From positions 806,001-870,000 of the forward strand of contig NC_071332.1 of NCBI RefSeq assembly GCF_010183535.1: DNA of 64,000 bases, in the 5' to 3' direction. Position 1 is the stretch's first letter. Every line of letters starts with the position of its first letter. This DNA is from Caenorhabditis remanei (taxonomy: Eukaryota > Nematoda > Chromadorea > Rhabditida > Rhabditidae). The notes below the pieces were generated by a model. The model ran no database searches and had not been told where the DNA came from. It saw nothing but the letters and a program-made list of their open reading frames with translations. This document shows positions 21,563 to 31,538 of this stretch, piece after piece. Position numbers and translations under genes: made by a program.

Positions 21563-22978
21563 CTATTCGCTCATAAACTTAATCACCGGATCATTCTGTC
21601 TCACCGCGTGGATGTAATCATCGCGAATAGCAGAACCTACTCCTAAACGCATGGAACAGTAAACTAGCCACTGATCCGGAGTCGTTCCTAAGGGCACGCG
21701 TGTGAAGACCTCCCGTAAGAGGATCTCCGACATTGCGAACAGAGTTCGCGTATTTTCTGGGCGTACAGAACCTACTCCTAAACGCATGGAACAGTAGACT
21801 AGCCACTGATCCGGAGTCGTTCCTAAGGGCACGCGTGCGAAGACCTCCCGTAAGAGGATCTCCGACTTTGCGAACAGAGTTCGCGTATTTTCTGGGCGTA
21901 CAGAACCTACTCCTAAACGCATGGAACAGTAGACTAGCCACTGATCCGGAGTCGTTCCTGAGGGCACGCGTGCGAAGACCTCCCGTAAGAGGATCTCCGA
22001 CTTTGCGAACAGAGTTCGCGTATTTTCTGGGCGTACAGAACCTACTCCTAAACGCATGGAACAGTAGACTAGCCACTGATCCGGAGTCGTTCCTAAGGGC
22101 ACGCGTGTGAAGACCTCCCGTAAGAGGATCTCCGACATTGCGAACAGAGTTCGCGTATTTTCTGGGCGTACAGAACCTACTCCTAAACGCATGGAACAGT
22201 AGACTAGCCACTGATCCGGAGTCGTTCCTGAGGGCACGCGTGCGAAGACCTCCCGTAAGAGGATCTCCGACATTGCGAACAGAGTTCGCGTATTTTCTGG
22301 GCGTACAGAACCTACTCCTAAACGCATGGAACAGTAGACTAGCCACTGATCCGGAGTCGTTCCTGAGGGCACGCGTGCGAAGACCTCCCGTAAGAGGATC
22401 TCCGACTTTGCGAACAGAGTTCGCGTATTTTCTGGGCGTACAGAACCTACTCCTAAACGCATGGAACAGTAGACTAGCCACTGATCCGGAGTCGTTCCTG
22501 AGGGCACGCGTGCGAAGACCTCCCGTAAGAGGATCTCCGACTTTGCGAACAGAGTTCGCGTATTTTCTGGGCGTACAGAACCTACTCCTAAACGCATGGA
22601 ACAGTAGACTAGCCACTGATCCGGAGTCGTTCCTAAGGGCACGCGTGTGAAGACCTCCCGTAAGAGGATCTCCGACTTTGCGAACAGAGTTCGCGTATTT
22701 TCTGGGCGTACAGAACCTACTCCTAAACGCATGGAACAGTAGACTAGCCACTGATCCGGAGTCGTTCCTGAGGGCACGCGTGCGAAGACCTCCCGTAAGA
22801 GGATCTCCGACTTTGCGAACAGAGTTCGCGTATTTTCTGGGCGTACAGAACCTACTCCTAAACGCATGGAACAGTAGACTAGCCACTGATCCGGAGTCGT
22901 TCCTATGGACACGCGTGCGTAGACCTCTCGTAAGAGGATCTCCGACTTAAAAAAAGCTAGAGTGATTGTTGTATACAC
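21563..22978 (-). CDS. Possible coding exon built from a 45-residue tandem repeat (uncertain)
   Basis: A 471-codon open frame on the minus strand is almost entirely ten copies of a 45-residue unit (start SEILLREVFARVPSGT, end VRPENTRTLFAK), then a unique tail beginning AIRDDYIHAV. The first unit begins exactly after a TTTTTTTAAG acceptor-like site. A strong donor-like GCGGTGAGA lies inside the unique tail, and farther on the minus strand come an acceptor-like TTTTACAG at about 21475 and AATAAA at about 21310, so a multi-exon gene with this exon is possible. A second frame (422 codons) is also open because the unit is 135 bp, a multiple of three, so openness alone is weak evidence. No family is recognised, and upstream exons were not settled. 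Confidence 0.35.
   Translation of the reverse strand: MYTTITLAFFKSEILLREVYARVSIGTTPDQWLVYCSMRLGVGSVRPENTRTLFAKSEILLREVFARVPSGTTPDQWLVYCSMRLGVGSVRPENTRTLFAKSEILLREVFTRVPLGTTPDQWLVYCSMRLGVGSVRPENTRTLFAKSEILLREVFARVPSGTTPDQWLVYCSMRLGVGSVRPENTRTLFAKSEILLREVFARVPSGTTPDQWLVYCSMRLGVGSVRPENTRTLFAMSEILLREVFARVPSGTTPDQWLVYCSMRLGVGSVRPENTRTLFAMSEILLREVFTRVPLGTTPDQWLVYCSMRLGVGSVRPENTRTLFAKSEILLREVFARVPSGTTPDQWLVYCSMRLGVGSVRPENTRTLFAKSEILLREVFARVPLGTTPDQWLVYCSMRLGVGSVRPENTRTLFAMSEILLREVFTRVPLGTTPDQWLVYCSMRLGVGSAIRDDYIHAVRQNDPVIKFMSE
21630..22948. repeat. 135-bp tandem repeat, about 9.8 copies
   Basis: The landmark CAGAACCTACTCC recurs at 21632, 21767, 21902, 22037 and so on, with an exact 135-bp period. 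Copies differ at only a few sites (CGTGCGA or CGTGTGA; CTGAGGG or CTAAGGG; GACTTTG or GACATTG), and these variants occur in mixed combinations, a sign of recent unequal exchange. The terminal copies are the most diverged. The unit is far less AT-rich than its flanks. Confidence 0.97.
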
Positions 22979-23885
22979 TCATCATGGCTTTTTCTTCCAG
23001 GCTTTCGAGAACTGTTTGGCGTCGGTTCTGAAAAATTTGAATGTTGTAAGAGATTACGGAAATAAACAATAAGAATGATAAGTAAACAAACGAAACGCAA
23101 AGACAGGAGCGAAAACGAATTTCAGCGGAAAACATTTCCTAGAAAACAAAGAAACTTTTGGATGAGCAGAGAAATAGAGTTTGGCACAGCATTGAAGCAA
23201 AACACAACGATACAGCTTGTGAGAATGGACATTTGACAAAAAAAGACTGAAAACTGTAGGAGACGGTAGAAATCTAGATAGATCTGGCGCACGAAAAACA
23301 GGTGGGAAGCAGAAAAGTTTGGCGCTTTAGTGGACTGGGTGGGCGTGCGCGTGACAAAATGCGAAAATCGGAGGTGAAACTGGAGGACAACCTGAACGGA
23401 ACTGCTCTGGATAACAATTTTTTTTTCAAATTTCTTAGGTCCAGGTTAGGTTGGATAAAAACGACAAGGAAAATAAAAATTAAAATAAAACGTTTTCTCA
23501 TAGATTCTATGAGAATACTTACGAATCGTACAAAAACATGATTATCAATCACTGCTACAAATTAAACGTTTTGGTATTGGAGCGCAAATGTATTATTCAT
23601 TCAAAATTGTGAAGATACTTTTATTATATTCAGAGAAGAAGGTTTCCGGGAGGAACTCTAATAAAAACTTAGTAAAAGCAACAGCGAAAAAATAATAATC
23701 AATATTTTGAAGCTCTCTAACTAAACACTCGGCAAAACCTAAATTAAAAACGGTAGGCGAAACGTAAAAACTGAAATAAATTCGACCGGAAAGGGCGAAA
23801 ATTGAAAAAATTGGGGGAAAAATGCAAAGTCAGATCCTACAAAAAAAAATATCTACGAAAATGGGTCGCTGGCAACTAAAATAGA
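22979..23885. other. Spacer between the 135-bp repeat and the isy-1 5' region
   Basis: Minus-strand frames at 22947-23239 (one starting MFSAEIRFRSCLCV with a hydrophobic stretch) could be 5' exons of the repeat-containing gene, since an acceptor-like TTTTTCAG precedes an NRRQTVLESLEEK-coding stretch at about 23030. The join to the repeat could not be fixed. Confidence 0.35.
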
Positions 23886-24114
23886 AAATTAAAGCGATAA
23901 AAATCTCAATTTTGGTGAAAATCTAGAAAGAACATTAGGAAAATCACTATTTCTTCCGGCTATTCTGTTAGCTAACATACTTCGATTGAAAAACGACATG
24001 TTTTGAAATCCCGCTGTTTCTTAGTTTTTCAGCGAGAATAGCCGGAAGAAATAATGATTTTCCTAATGTTCTTTCTAGATTTTCACCAAAATTAAGATTT
24101 TTATCGCTTTAACA
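23886..24114. repeat. Near-perfect 85-bp inverted repeat (foldback)
   Basis: The left arm AAATTAAAGCGATAAAAATC...TTCTTCCGGCTATTCTG is matched by the right arm AATAGCCGGAAGAA...GATTTTTATCGCTTTAA with very few mismatches, around a 50-nt loop. It lies 390 bp before the isy-1 start. Confidence 0.9.
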
Positions 24115-24501
24115 TGTAAGAAAGCCGGAAAATGAGCGATGGCAAGTCGGAACGAGTAAATATATAAGAAAATTCAGAAAACCCCGATTTCAAAGTGATT
24201 TTGCTGAAAACGAAAGGAAAACTAAACGAAAAAGCTGAGAAAAAACCAAAACAAACTGAAATCGACGAGAAAATTATGACAGATCGATTGCTTCAAAAAA
24301 TTAATTTTCCCTCCTTGGTACGACACTCCGTTATTCCGCACCGCGTGCTGTTTAGCGTAAATTATTTTTCAAATTAATTCCCTTTTCGAAACGGAAATAT
24401 CCCCCTTCTAGGCTATTTTCTCTTAATTTTAGTACATTTCGCTTCTCTAAAAATCAAAAATTCGATATTTCAGCTAAAAACAACCATCTCAACTCACAAA
24501 A

Positions 24502-26160
24502 ATGGCTAGAAATGCCGAAAAAGCGATGACCGCTCTGGCGCGATGGCGGCGAATGAAAGAAGAGGAGGAGAGGGTAAGTTTCTTGTTAAAACTGATTTTT
24601 ATGAATTTTTAATCAATTCTTTGCAGGGTCCAATCGCCAGAAGACCACACGATGTGAAGGATTGCAGAAATTTGTCAGATGCGGAGAGATTCCGACGAGA
24701 AATCGTTCGAGACGCCTCGAAGAAAATCACAGCGATTCAGAATCCGGGACTCGGCGAGTTCAAACTTCGTGATTTGAACGATGAAATCAATCGGCTGATC
24801 AAATTGAAACACGCGTGGGAGCAACGGATTCGAGAGTTGGGCGGTACAGACTATCGGTAGGTTTAAGTGGGCCTTATGTAGCTTAAAACGCAATATTGTG
24901 GTCTGAAAAATATACCAAAATGTAGATCTCGGCGAGTTCTATCTCCTAGAATGGTTTTTTTAAAAACCATTTTCGATTTTTTGGCATTTTTTCCTGGTCA
25001 CAGACATAGAACTCGCCGAGATCTACATTTCGGTATATTTTTCTGCTCATAATATTGAGTTTTAAGCGAGTTACGGTCTGATTTGCAAGTAGAGCAAAGA
25101 GGATCGAAAAATGTTCAGAAATCATTTTTTCGAAAAAAAAACTCCACTGAAAACATGACATTTTGAAAGTAAATCAGACAAAAACGACCAAAACGACGTT
25201 TCTAGTGGTTTAAATGCACAAAACCCAGCTTTTTATTGAAAATAACCTATTTTTTCGACTGAAAATATCAAAATGATGATGAAATTGCATCAGAAAGTTT
25301 AAAGAATACTGAAATTACTACAGGCCGTTAATGTGCCGCGGCCGGGCTTTTTTGGCCCTTTTTCCCGGCCCGCGGCACGTTATTGACCGATCGTAGTAGG
25401 TCACTGACATAGATCTCGCTGAGATCAACATTTTGGTATATTTTCAGGCCATATTAGCACGGCACAGTTGTTACAACTGCGCTCCACCGAAACACCCTTG
25501 AAAAATGTCTATTTTTCTCTGAATCTCTCAATTTCGCACACTATTTCCTTCGGTTTCGGTAGAGCGTGGTTGTGAGAACCGTGTCGCTCTAATAATATTG
25601 CGTTTTGAGCGAGCTACGGTTTGCAAGTATAAGTTTAACTTCAATTTTTCAGAAAATATGCACAAAAAGAGCTAGACGCGATAGGAAGGGAGACAGGCAA
25701 CTCCAGGGGCTATAAGTACTTTGGTGCTGCGAAAGACTTGCCCGGTGTCCGTGAGCTATTCGAGAAAGGCACAGAAGGCGAGGAGCAACGAAGGCATCGT
25801 GCAGATCTGATGAGGAATATCGATGCGCATTACTTTGGTTATCTGGATGACGAGGATGGGCGGCTCATTCCACTGGAGAAGCTTGTCGAGGAGAAGAATG
25901 TTGAGAGAGTCGCCAAGGAGTTTGCCGAGAAGCAAGCGGAGAAACTGAAATACGCGAAGGCTGACGCTGAGGCTCCAGAGAATATCTATAAAGTGGAAGA
26001 AGAGGATGAGGACGATCTGGCGACACAGGAATCGACGGTGATCGGGGAGGACGGGCGGCCGATGACGATTCGACACGTGTTGCTTCCAACTCAGCAGGAT
26101 ATCGAGGAGATGTTATTAGAGCAGAAGAAGCAGGAGCTCATGTCGAAGTATCTCGATTGA
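24502..26160 (+). CDS. isy-1: ISY1 pre-mRNA splicing factor homolog
   Basis: Exons are 24502-24573, 24627-24856 and 25653-26160, giving 269 residues, close to the ~280 usual for the family. The N-terminus MARNAEKAMTALARWR and the GPIARRP, IQNPGLGEFKLRDLND and RGYKYFGAAKDLPGVRELF blocks are hallmark conserved segments of Isy1. The C-terminal half is an acidic, charged coiled-coil-like region ending LLEQKKQELMSKYLD. Isy1 is a nuclear protein of the NineTeen/XAB2-containing complex that acts around the first catalytic step of splicing. An acceptor-like ATTTCAG 29 nt before the ATG would suit trans-splicing of a leader. Intron 1 is 53 nt; intron 2 is 796 nt and packed with palindromic elements. 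The gene converges on a Ly6-like gene 124 bp downstream. Identity is very likely; the symbol follows the known nematode ortholog name. Confidence 0.96.
24880..25075. repeat. PAL-C core palindrome in isy-1 intron 2
   Basis: GCTTAAAACGCAATATTG...CCAAAATGTAGATCTCGGCG on the left pairs with CGCCGAGATCTACATTTCGG...GAGTTTTAAGCGAG on the right. It lacks the GGGCC ends seen in the full element at 27449. Confidence 0.85.
25300..25635. repeat. PAL-C remnant with a nested PAL-B element in isy-1 intron 2
   Basis: 25322-25440 shows the PAL-C centre (TGCCGCGGCCGGGC...CCCGGCCCGCGGCA hairpin) and one arm (GATCTCGCTGAGATCAACAT). At 25459-25595 a PAL-B copy is inserted (CAACTGCGCTCCACCGAAAC and GGTTTCGGTAGAGCGTGG). 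The PAL-C arm resumes after it (ATTGCGTTTTGAGCGAG). Confidence 0.8.
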
Positions 26161-26283
26161 TTCTTTTTATCTATTTTGTTTTTTCTTTTTCCCATTCCCA
26201 TTTCCATTTTTAACTGTAACAAAGTTTTCAGTTTCCATTAATTGTTTTTTCATTTCCCATTAATTTCATAGCTATTTATAGTT

Positions 26284-27987
26284 TCAAAAGTTAAGAAGAA
26301 AAAGTAGTGATACAAGTAAAACAGAAGCTGTTCGCGATGAAGTGTTACAAAATTCCCTTCCCGAGCACAAGCACAGCTTGTCTCCAGAAGAGAGTTCGGT
26401 TCGGCACCCTTCCGGATGGTAGGTGTGGATCAGTGAGTCGTGCGGAAGACAGGTGAGAGCCACGGTGACGCCTTTGCCTGGTTGATTTCTGGAAATTTTA
26501 GAAGTTTTGAGGAAAAAATTTGATTTTTCAGGTAACAATTATGGAAAATCGAGAGAAACCAATGTAAATCATTCGCCTCGAACTCCTCTGTTCCAATCAA
26601 TTTTTCAGTTTTTCGAAGATTTTTTGTGAAAAAAAAGCAGTCTTGCCAAACATAATGAGTTTTTGGCAAAGTTTCGGCGAAAATTACAGAAAATTGCGGG
26701 AATTTGACTAAAAACTCGGAAATTCGAAGTTTTTTTTAAACTTCCCGACTTAGAACCGCCCGTATCAGACCTGGTGCAATTCAGAACATCTTAATAGATG
26801 ATTCTGATTCGTTCCAATTCGATTTGGAGTAGTTTTTGCTTTTTTTCCCCCAAAAAACCCGAAAAATAGCCATTTTTTCTATTTTGTCGCGAAAAAATGA
26901 TGAACTGAAAATGTTGTGAAAACCACAGAAAATAGTTATTTTTCTAGTTTTCAATCGAAAAAAATGCGAAAAAAACTACGCAAATGAAAAATCTTCGAAT
27001 ATTTGTTGTTTCACCAACACATTTTTTGGAAATTTTGAGTTTTCGTTGATGTTTTTGAGAAAAAACCCGGAAAACAGTAAAATTTCGTGGTTTTTTCGCA
27101 TTTTTTTCAATTGAAAAACTAGAAAAAATGGCTATTTTCTGTGGTTTTCACCGAATTTTCACTTTTTCATAATTCTTTCGCGACAGAAACCGATGAAAAT
27201 GTAGAATTTTTGTGTTTTTTGCGAAAAAAATTAACAAAAACTGTCCTAACTCGGGAAGTTCTAATTCAAATTTCTGAGTTTTCAGTCAAATTTTCGGAAT
27301 TTTTTGTAATTTTCGCGAAAACTTTGTTAAAAATTCATGATTTTGGCAATTTCCAGCCTTATTTTCCACAAAAATTTCAAATTTTTCGGTTTTTTTCCAA
27401 TTTTTTTATTTGAAAAACTGGAAAATGGAAATTTGACGACTAAAAAACCATACTTGTCAACCGGGCCGAAACGGGCCGACACGGGCCGGCGCGTAACTCG
27501 CGTCAAAATGAATATTATGAGCTGAAAAATGTACCAAAATGTAGATCTCGGCGAGTTCAATGTCCGTGACCTACTACGGGCCGGATGGCTATTCGTTAAT
27601 ATGCCGCGGGCCGGGAAAAAGTGCCAAAAAACGCGAAAATGACCAAAAAACCCATTCTAGCCCGGCCCGCGGCATATTAACGAATAGACATCCGGCCCGT
27701 AGTAGGTCACGGACATTGAACTCGCCGAGATCTACATTTTGGTATAATTTTCAGCTCATAATATTCATTTTGACGCGAGTTACGACCCGGCCCGTTTCGG
27801 CCCGTTGACAAGTATAAAAAAACCAAAATCCAATTTCCTCGACGCACCTCTGTACTCTCAAACACGCTGCTCCCTCGCACAGAGCACACGTGTCCGATGC
27901 TTCACAATCCGAACCATCGAGACACCACATCTGATGAGTGTCACGACACAGAATTATGATGACGAAAAGAATGGAGACGATGCTCAT
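26284..27987 (-). CDS. Small GPI-anchored Ly6/uPAR-like protein
   Basis: Two minus-strand exons, 27848-27987 and 26284-26488, joined in phase 2, give 114 residues. Residues 1-14 form a hydrophobic signal peptide (MSIVSILFVIIILC). The mature part is Cys-rich (WCLDGSDCEASDTC, CALCEGAAC, TCLP, GCRTE) and ends with CLCSGREFCN, the C-x-C...C-N signature that closes three-finger Ly6/uPAR domains. A C-terminal hydrophobic tail (ASVLLVSLLFLLNF) fits GPI attachment. The expected location is the outer cell surface. The donor AG-GTGCGT is slightly weak but is the only one restoring frame. The 1.36-kb intron holds a complete PAL-C element. A five-codon upstream ORF overlaps the start. The gene converges with isy-1. 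Confidence 0.8.
27449..27816. repeat. Full-length PAL-C foldback element
   Basis: The ends CATACTTGTCAACCGGGCCG and CGGCCCGTTGACAAGTAT are inverted. The inner arms hold AAAATGTAGATCTCGGCGAG and its complement, then TATGCCGCGGGCCGGG around a short loop. The arms are nearly identical, so the insertion is recent. It lies in the intron of the Ly6-like gene. Confidence 0.92.
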
Positions 27988-28001
27988 CGACGCTCGAGCA
28001 T
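27984..28001 (-). promoter_or_regulatory. Five-codon upstream ORF overlapping the Ly6-like start
   Basis: On the minus strand the frame ATG CTC GAG CGT CGA TGA ends so that its TGA overlaps the main ATG (ATGA). An acceptor-like AATTTCAG lies at about 28026-28033, so the leader beginning there (cis- or trans-spliced) would contain this uORF. Overlap of this kind often lowers or couples translation; here that is inference. Confidence 0.5.
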
Positions 28002-28096
28002 GACCGATCGGGCGAGGAGGTGTGGCTGAAATTTGAAATTTTTGGAAAAAAAAATTTTCGAAGAGAAATCGGATTCAGAATCTTCAGCTGTCTATT

Positions 28097-28232
28097 AGCT
28101 CGGCACAGTTCTTACAACTGCGCTCCACCGAAATCCCTTTGAAAAATGTCTCTTTTTCTCTGAGTCTCTCAATTTCCCATACAATTTTCTTTGGTTTCGG
28201 TAGAGCGCGGTTGTAAGACGGATGTCGTGCTC
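28097..28232. repeat. PAL-B foldback element
   Basis: CAGTTCTTACAACTGCGCTC...CGAAATCCC on the left pairs with GGTTTCGGTAGAGCGCGG...TTGTAAGACGG on the right. It lies about 100 bp upstream of the Ly6-like gene, in its likely promoter region. Confidence 0.85.
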
Positions 28233-28740
28233 ATATTCATATATATATATAAATGAAATTGAAGGGAAACTCAGATCAAAAAGGCAGGTGAAAAAAGTGG
28301 TAATGAAGTTACACACCACAATAAGAAAATAAGGAAAATGGACTAGTAGTAGTAGTAGTTGTATCAAAGTTGGTGACAGGCGGGGTGGTCCCAACGAAGA
28401 AGGGATAAAGTGTTGAGAGGAGAAGGGACAGCTGAGGGACCGGGGGACACGACGACCTATGAATGAATCTATGAATTTCAGATGGAATATTTCATATCGA
28501 CTTTCTTCGTCTTTCCTAGCTTTTGAAGAGGAACATATACAAAACAATACGCTTTTTTTATATTAGAGATTTTTTTAAAATCTTTTTGGAAGAGAGGCCT
28601 TCTTGGTAAAGTGGCTGATTATATGGCCTTTTTCACTTGAAAACCTCATAGAGACTAGCAATTGCGCTCTATCGCACAAAATAGATTGAAATTCAAAATT
28701 TTGAGATTATCCTGTCTTCACGATAAAGCCTAGAATATCA

Positions 28741-28890
28741 ATGCAGCCGCGCTCTATTGACAAGAATAGCACATTAATTTCGTCATGATGAATATTCGAA
28801 CTTATGTGCATACTATACCGGCTATATAAATTCTAATGTTCATCATGACGCAAAAAATTTACCATTCTTGTCAATAGAGCGCGGCTGCAT
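28741..28890. repeat. PAL-F foldback element (150 bp)
   Basis: ATGCAGCCGCGCTCTATTGA at the left end and TCAATAGAGCGCGGCTGCAT at the right end are perfect inverted repeats; the inside also pairs (GTCATGATGAATATT against AATGTTCATCATGAC). A second copy lies at 50561-50706. Confidence 0.9.
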
Positions 28891-30039
28891 TGGTAGCCCG
28901 TGTCCCTTGCTACTCTTGCACTGAGTGTGTCGAAGTACAGTACACCTGGTTTTTCAGACATTTTGAGATAAAAACTGAAATTTACAGATAAAGAGATATA
29001 AGGAATCGCACGGTGCCGTCTAAATTTTTCTCTAATTTTTTTGAACCCCCATTTTGACCCTTCGTTGTCAGAATCTTGAAAATCTAACATCAGAATTCGA
29101 TTCAGCATGTCTTTTTACCTGGATTCTAAAATTTCTAGCTCTCGAGCTCATCACGCCGCAAAGTTAGGGGGTACTGTACCTTGGCTCACTCGGTGTTTGC
29201 GTACAGTACACCGAATTTTACGACACCTTGAGCTAAAATGCTGAAAACTTCAGGATAGAGGTAAAAAGACATGGAGAATCTCATGGTGACCTCAAAATTT
29301 CATGTTTTCATGATTGGAGTCTGGTTTTGACCAGTTGCAATCAGAATTTTGGGAATCGATGCGATTCACCATGTCCTCTTTTCGCTTCTTTGAGATTTTC
29401 AGCTCCTAAGCTATTCACACAGTTAAGTTAGAGGTACTGTACTTGGACCACATAGTGTTTGCGTACAGCACACCGAATTTTACGACACCTTGAGCTAGCG
29501 ATCTGCAAATTTCAAAATAGGGTTAAAAAGATGCGCGGAATCTTTTTATGCCAAAATTCCGAGTGAAAAGTGCAGCAGAGCGCGATTGCAGCACCCCGAA
29601 AAATAATGAAAAGAAGATCTAGAAAAGACTATGCTTCTTCTTTTTTCAAAAAGGGATAAGATAGATGGAGGGAGGTCAATACATAACAAATTCGGTGACG
29701 TGTGAACAGAAGAAGACAAAAAATATATTGAAAGAGATAAACAACAAGAATCTATCCAGGATATGTATCAATATATATTATATTCCACCTGGAACAGAAA
29801 AAAAGGAAAAAAACGAGAAGTTGAAGCAATTAAATGAGAAGGGAGAGAGAAGAGAAAAGTACATGTTCCCTCTTTCTTCCCTACTGGATTATTTATTATT
29901 CGGGAAATGCGTAGTTGTTGGGAGTAGGAGAAGAAGGGAGTCAATCGGATTCTTTCAAGATTTTTTTGAAATTCACACCACAATAGTTTCAACAGGAACG
30001 CCCTTATCACAACCTTCGAGTCTCGTGGCCGATTTTGAC

Positions 30040-30120
30040 CTCCGTGGTGTAACTGGTAAGAGGATGGGCCGGGGGAAATAAGATCGGGGTTCGATTCCGG
30101 AAGAGCCCCATTAGTTTTTG
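30040..30120 (+). repeat. tRNA-derived SINE-like element
   Basis: An A-box-like TGGTGTAACTGGTAAGAGG and a B box GGTTCGATTCC 40 nt later are followed by a T run (AGTTTTTGCTTTTTTG). The acceptor stem does not pair, so it is not a working tRNA. Similar elements: 4815, 6210 (-), 30470, 36475 (-), 38195. Confidence 0.75.
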
Positions 30121-30209
30121 CTTTTTTGAATATGAAAGATGGTATAACTCAGGTTTTAGAAAATTAGGAAAAAACCCGAAACTGAACCTAACATGACACC
30201 CGGTACTCA

Positions 30210-30345
30210 CTAGAGAAGGTCTCGAGATGTCCGTGGAGTTATAGGACGTGACCTATATCATTGGAAAGCTGAGAAAACGCTGATTCCAAATATATATTCA
30301 GTTTTAGTCCTCGAGGCCTGGTATTCGAGAAAAGCAAAATCAAAG
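30210..30345. repeat. PAL-D half element
   Basis: GGACGTGACCTATATCATTG, then GCTGAGAAAACGCTGATTCC and CTCGAGGCCTGGTATTCGAG match one arm of the complete PAL-D copies at 19195 and 54703. The partner arm is absent. Confidence 0.75.
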
Positions 30346-30469
30346 TTTGGAAAAATGATTTTCGCGCGTAAAATGGTTTCCTAACAACAACAAGTAATTC
30401 GGCGAGCTCTCCCTCCGCTTTCTACAGGTTTTATCACTAACTCGACTTTCGCCAATCGACTTTCCCCTC

Positions 30470-30555
30470 GTGGCGCAACTGGTAAGAAGTCTGACCAGAG
30501 ATCTCACGACCAGGGTTCGATCCCAAGTGGGTCCAATTATTTTTTGCTTCTTTTT
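30470..30555 (+). repeat. tRNA-derived SINE-like element
   Basis: CGTGGCGCAACTGGTAAGAA (A box), AGGGTTCGATCCC (B box) and the tail ATTTTTTGCTTCTTTTT keep the same order and spacing as the copy at 30040, 430 bp away. The stem regions do not pair as a tRNA. Confidence 0.78.
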
Positions 30556-30792
30556 ACTAGTATACTAGTCACTTATACAAGACACAGAATTCGTATCTAA
30601 TCCTGGAACTTGATCCTAAACACCTACCATTCCCATGTCAATCTAGGAGTCCCCAAAATTGCAGGTTTTCTATACAACGGCTATACAAAAAGAAGAAGAA
30701 GAAAAAATTAGGAGCTTCCTTGACATCGTGCCGTTTATGTCTCGTTTTGGCTTCCAAAAAAGATGCGACATAAACTGAAAAAGAAGAAAAAC

Positions 30793-30811
30793 GGGGGGGG
30801 GGGGGGGGGGG
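30793..30811 (+). repeat. Uninterrupted run of 19 G
   Basis: A homopolymer of 19 G residues follows AGAAGAAAAAC. Such monoG tracts can form G-quadruplexes. Confidence 0.95.
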
Positions 30812-31158
30812 ATGAGTTGAATTATTCACACAAGGGGAGGTCAGAGGGGAGGGATGGGCTCGAGCATTTGTAACCAACGGACACTATGATATTGGGGAGA
30901 GGACGATGACTAAATGGTCGGGGAAAGGACATTTGAATAAAAGGAAACGGAGAAATGCACTTTTTGACTTTTTGAAGGAAATTGCTAGAAGACGGATAAA
31001 ACGGGTCAAAATTGAAAATTTGATGTTACCAGAGAAAAGGAATGTCTGGTTACCTTAGTTCAGTTTTCTGGCCCAAATTCTCTTGAAATCTGATGTATTG
31101 TGTGCAAACACCGAGAACGACGGGGGTACTGTACAAAACTAACTCGGTGTATGCGTAC

Positions 31159-31538
31159 CAGAGTTGTTCGGAAGTAAACTCGGAAGTTAGACGGAAGTGA
31201 GTTTTATTTCGACAATATGAAACGAACTTCAAAAATATGTAGTTAATATGTTGTATTGCTACCCATCGAGCATAAAAAATTCCGAAATTTTTCTTATCCC
31301 CTACCGGTAGACCTGAAAAAGTCTTCACTTCCGACTTCCGACTTCCGGGTTTCAAATTCGGCTGCTTTTTCGGGTCTACCGGTAGGGGATAAGAAAAAAT
31401 TCGGAATTTTTTATGCTCGAAGGGTAGTAATACCATCAATACAACATATTAACTACATATTTTTGAAGTTCGTTTCATATTGTCGAAATAAAACTCACTT
31501 CCGTCTAACTTCCGAGTTTACTTCCCAAACAACTCTGA
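31159..31538. repeat. 380-bp foldback with near-identical arms
   Basis: CAGAGTTGTTCGGAAGTAAA...AACTCGGAAGTTAGACGG at the left pairs with CCGTCTAACTTCCGAGTTTA...AACAACTCTG at the right. The arms hold ATCCCCTACCGGTAGACC and its complement near a loop of three ACTTCCG units. The pairing spans about 165 bp per arm with few differences. Confidence 0.93.

Noticed and set aside
21733..22950. Plus-strand frames of 90-170 codons through the 135-bp repeat
   Set aside because: They are broken by a repeat variant (CGTGTGA makes a stop) and have no unique sequence; shadows of the repeat.
30040..30555. Two genuine tRNA genes
   Set aside because: A and B boxes are present, but the 5' and 3' ends do not pair as acceptor stems and the anticodon arms are irregular; called SINE-like instead.
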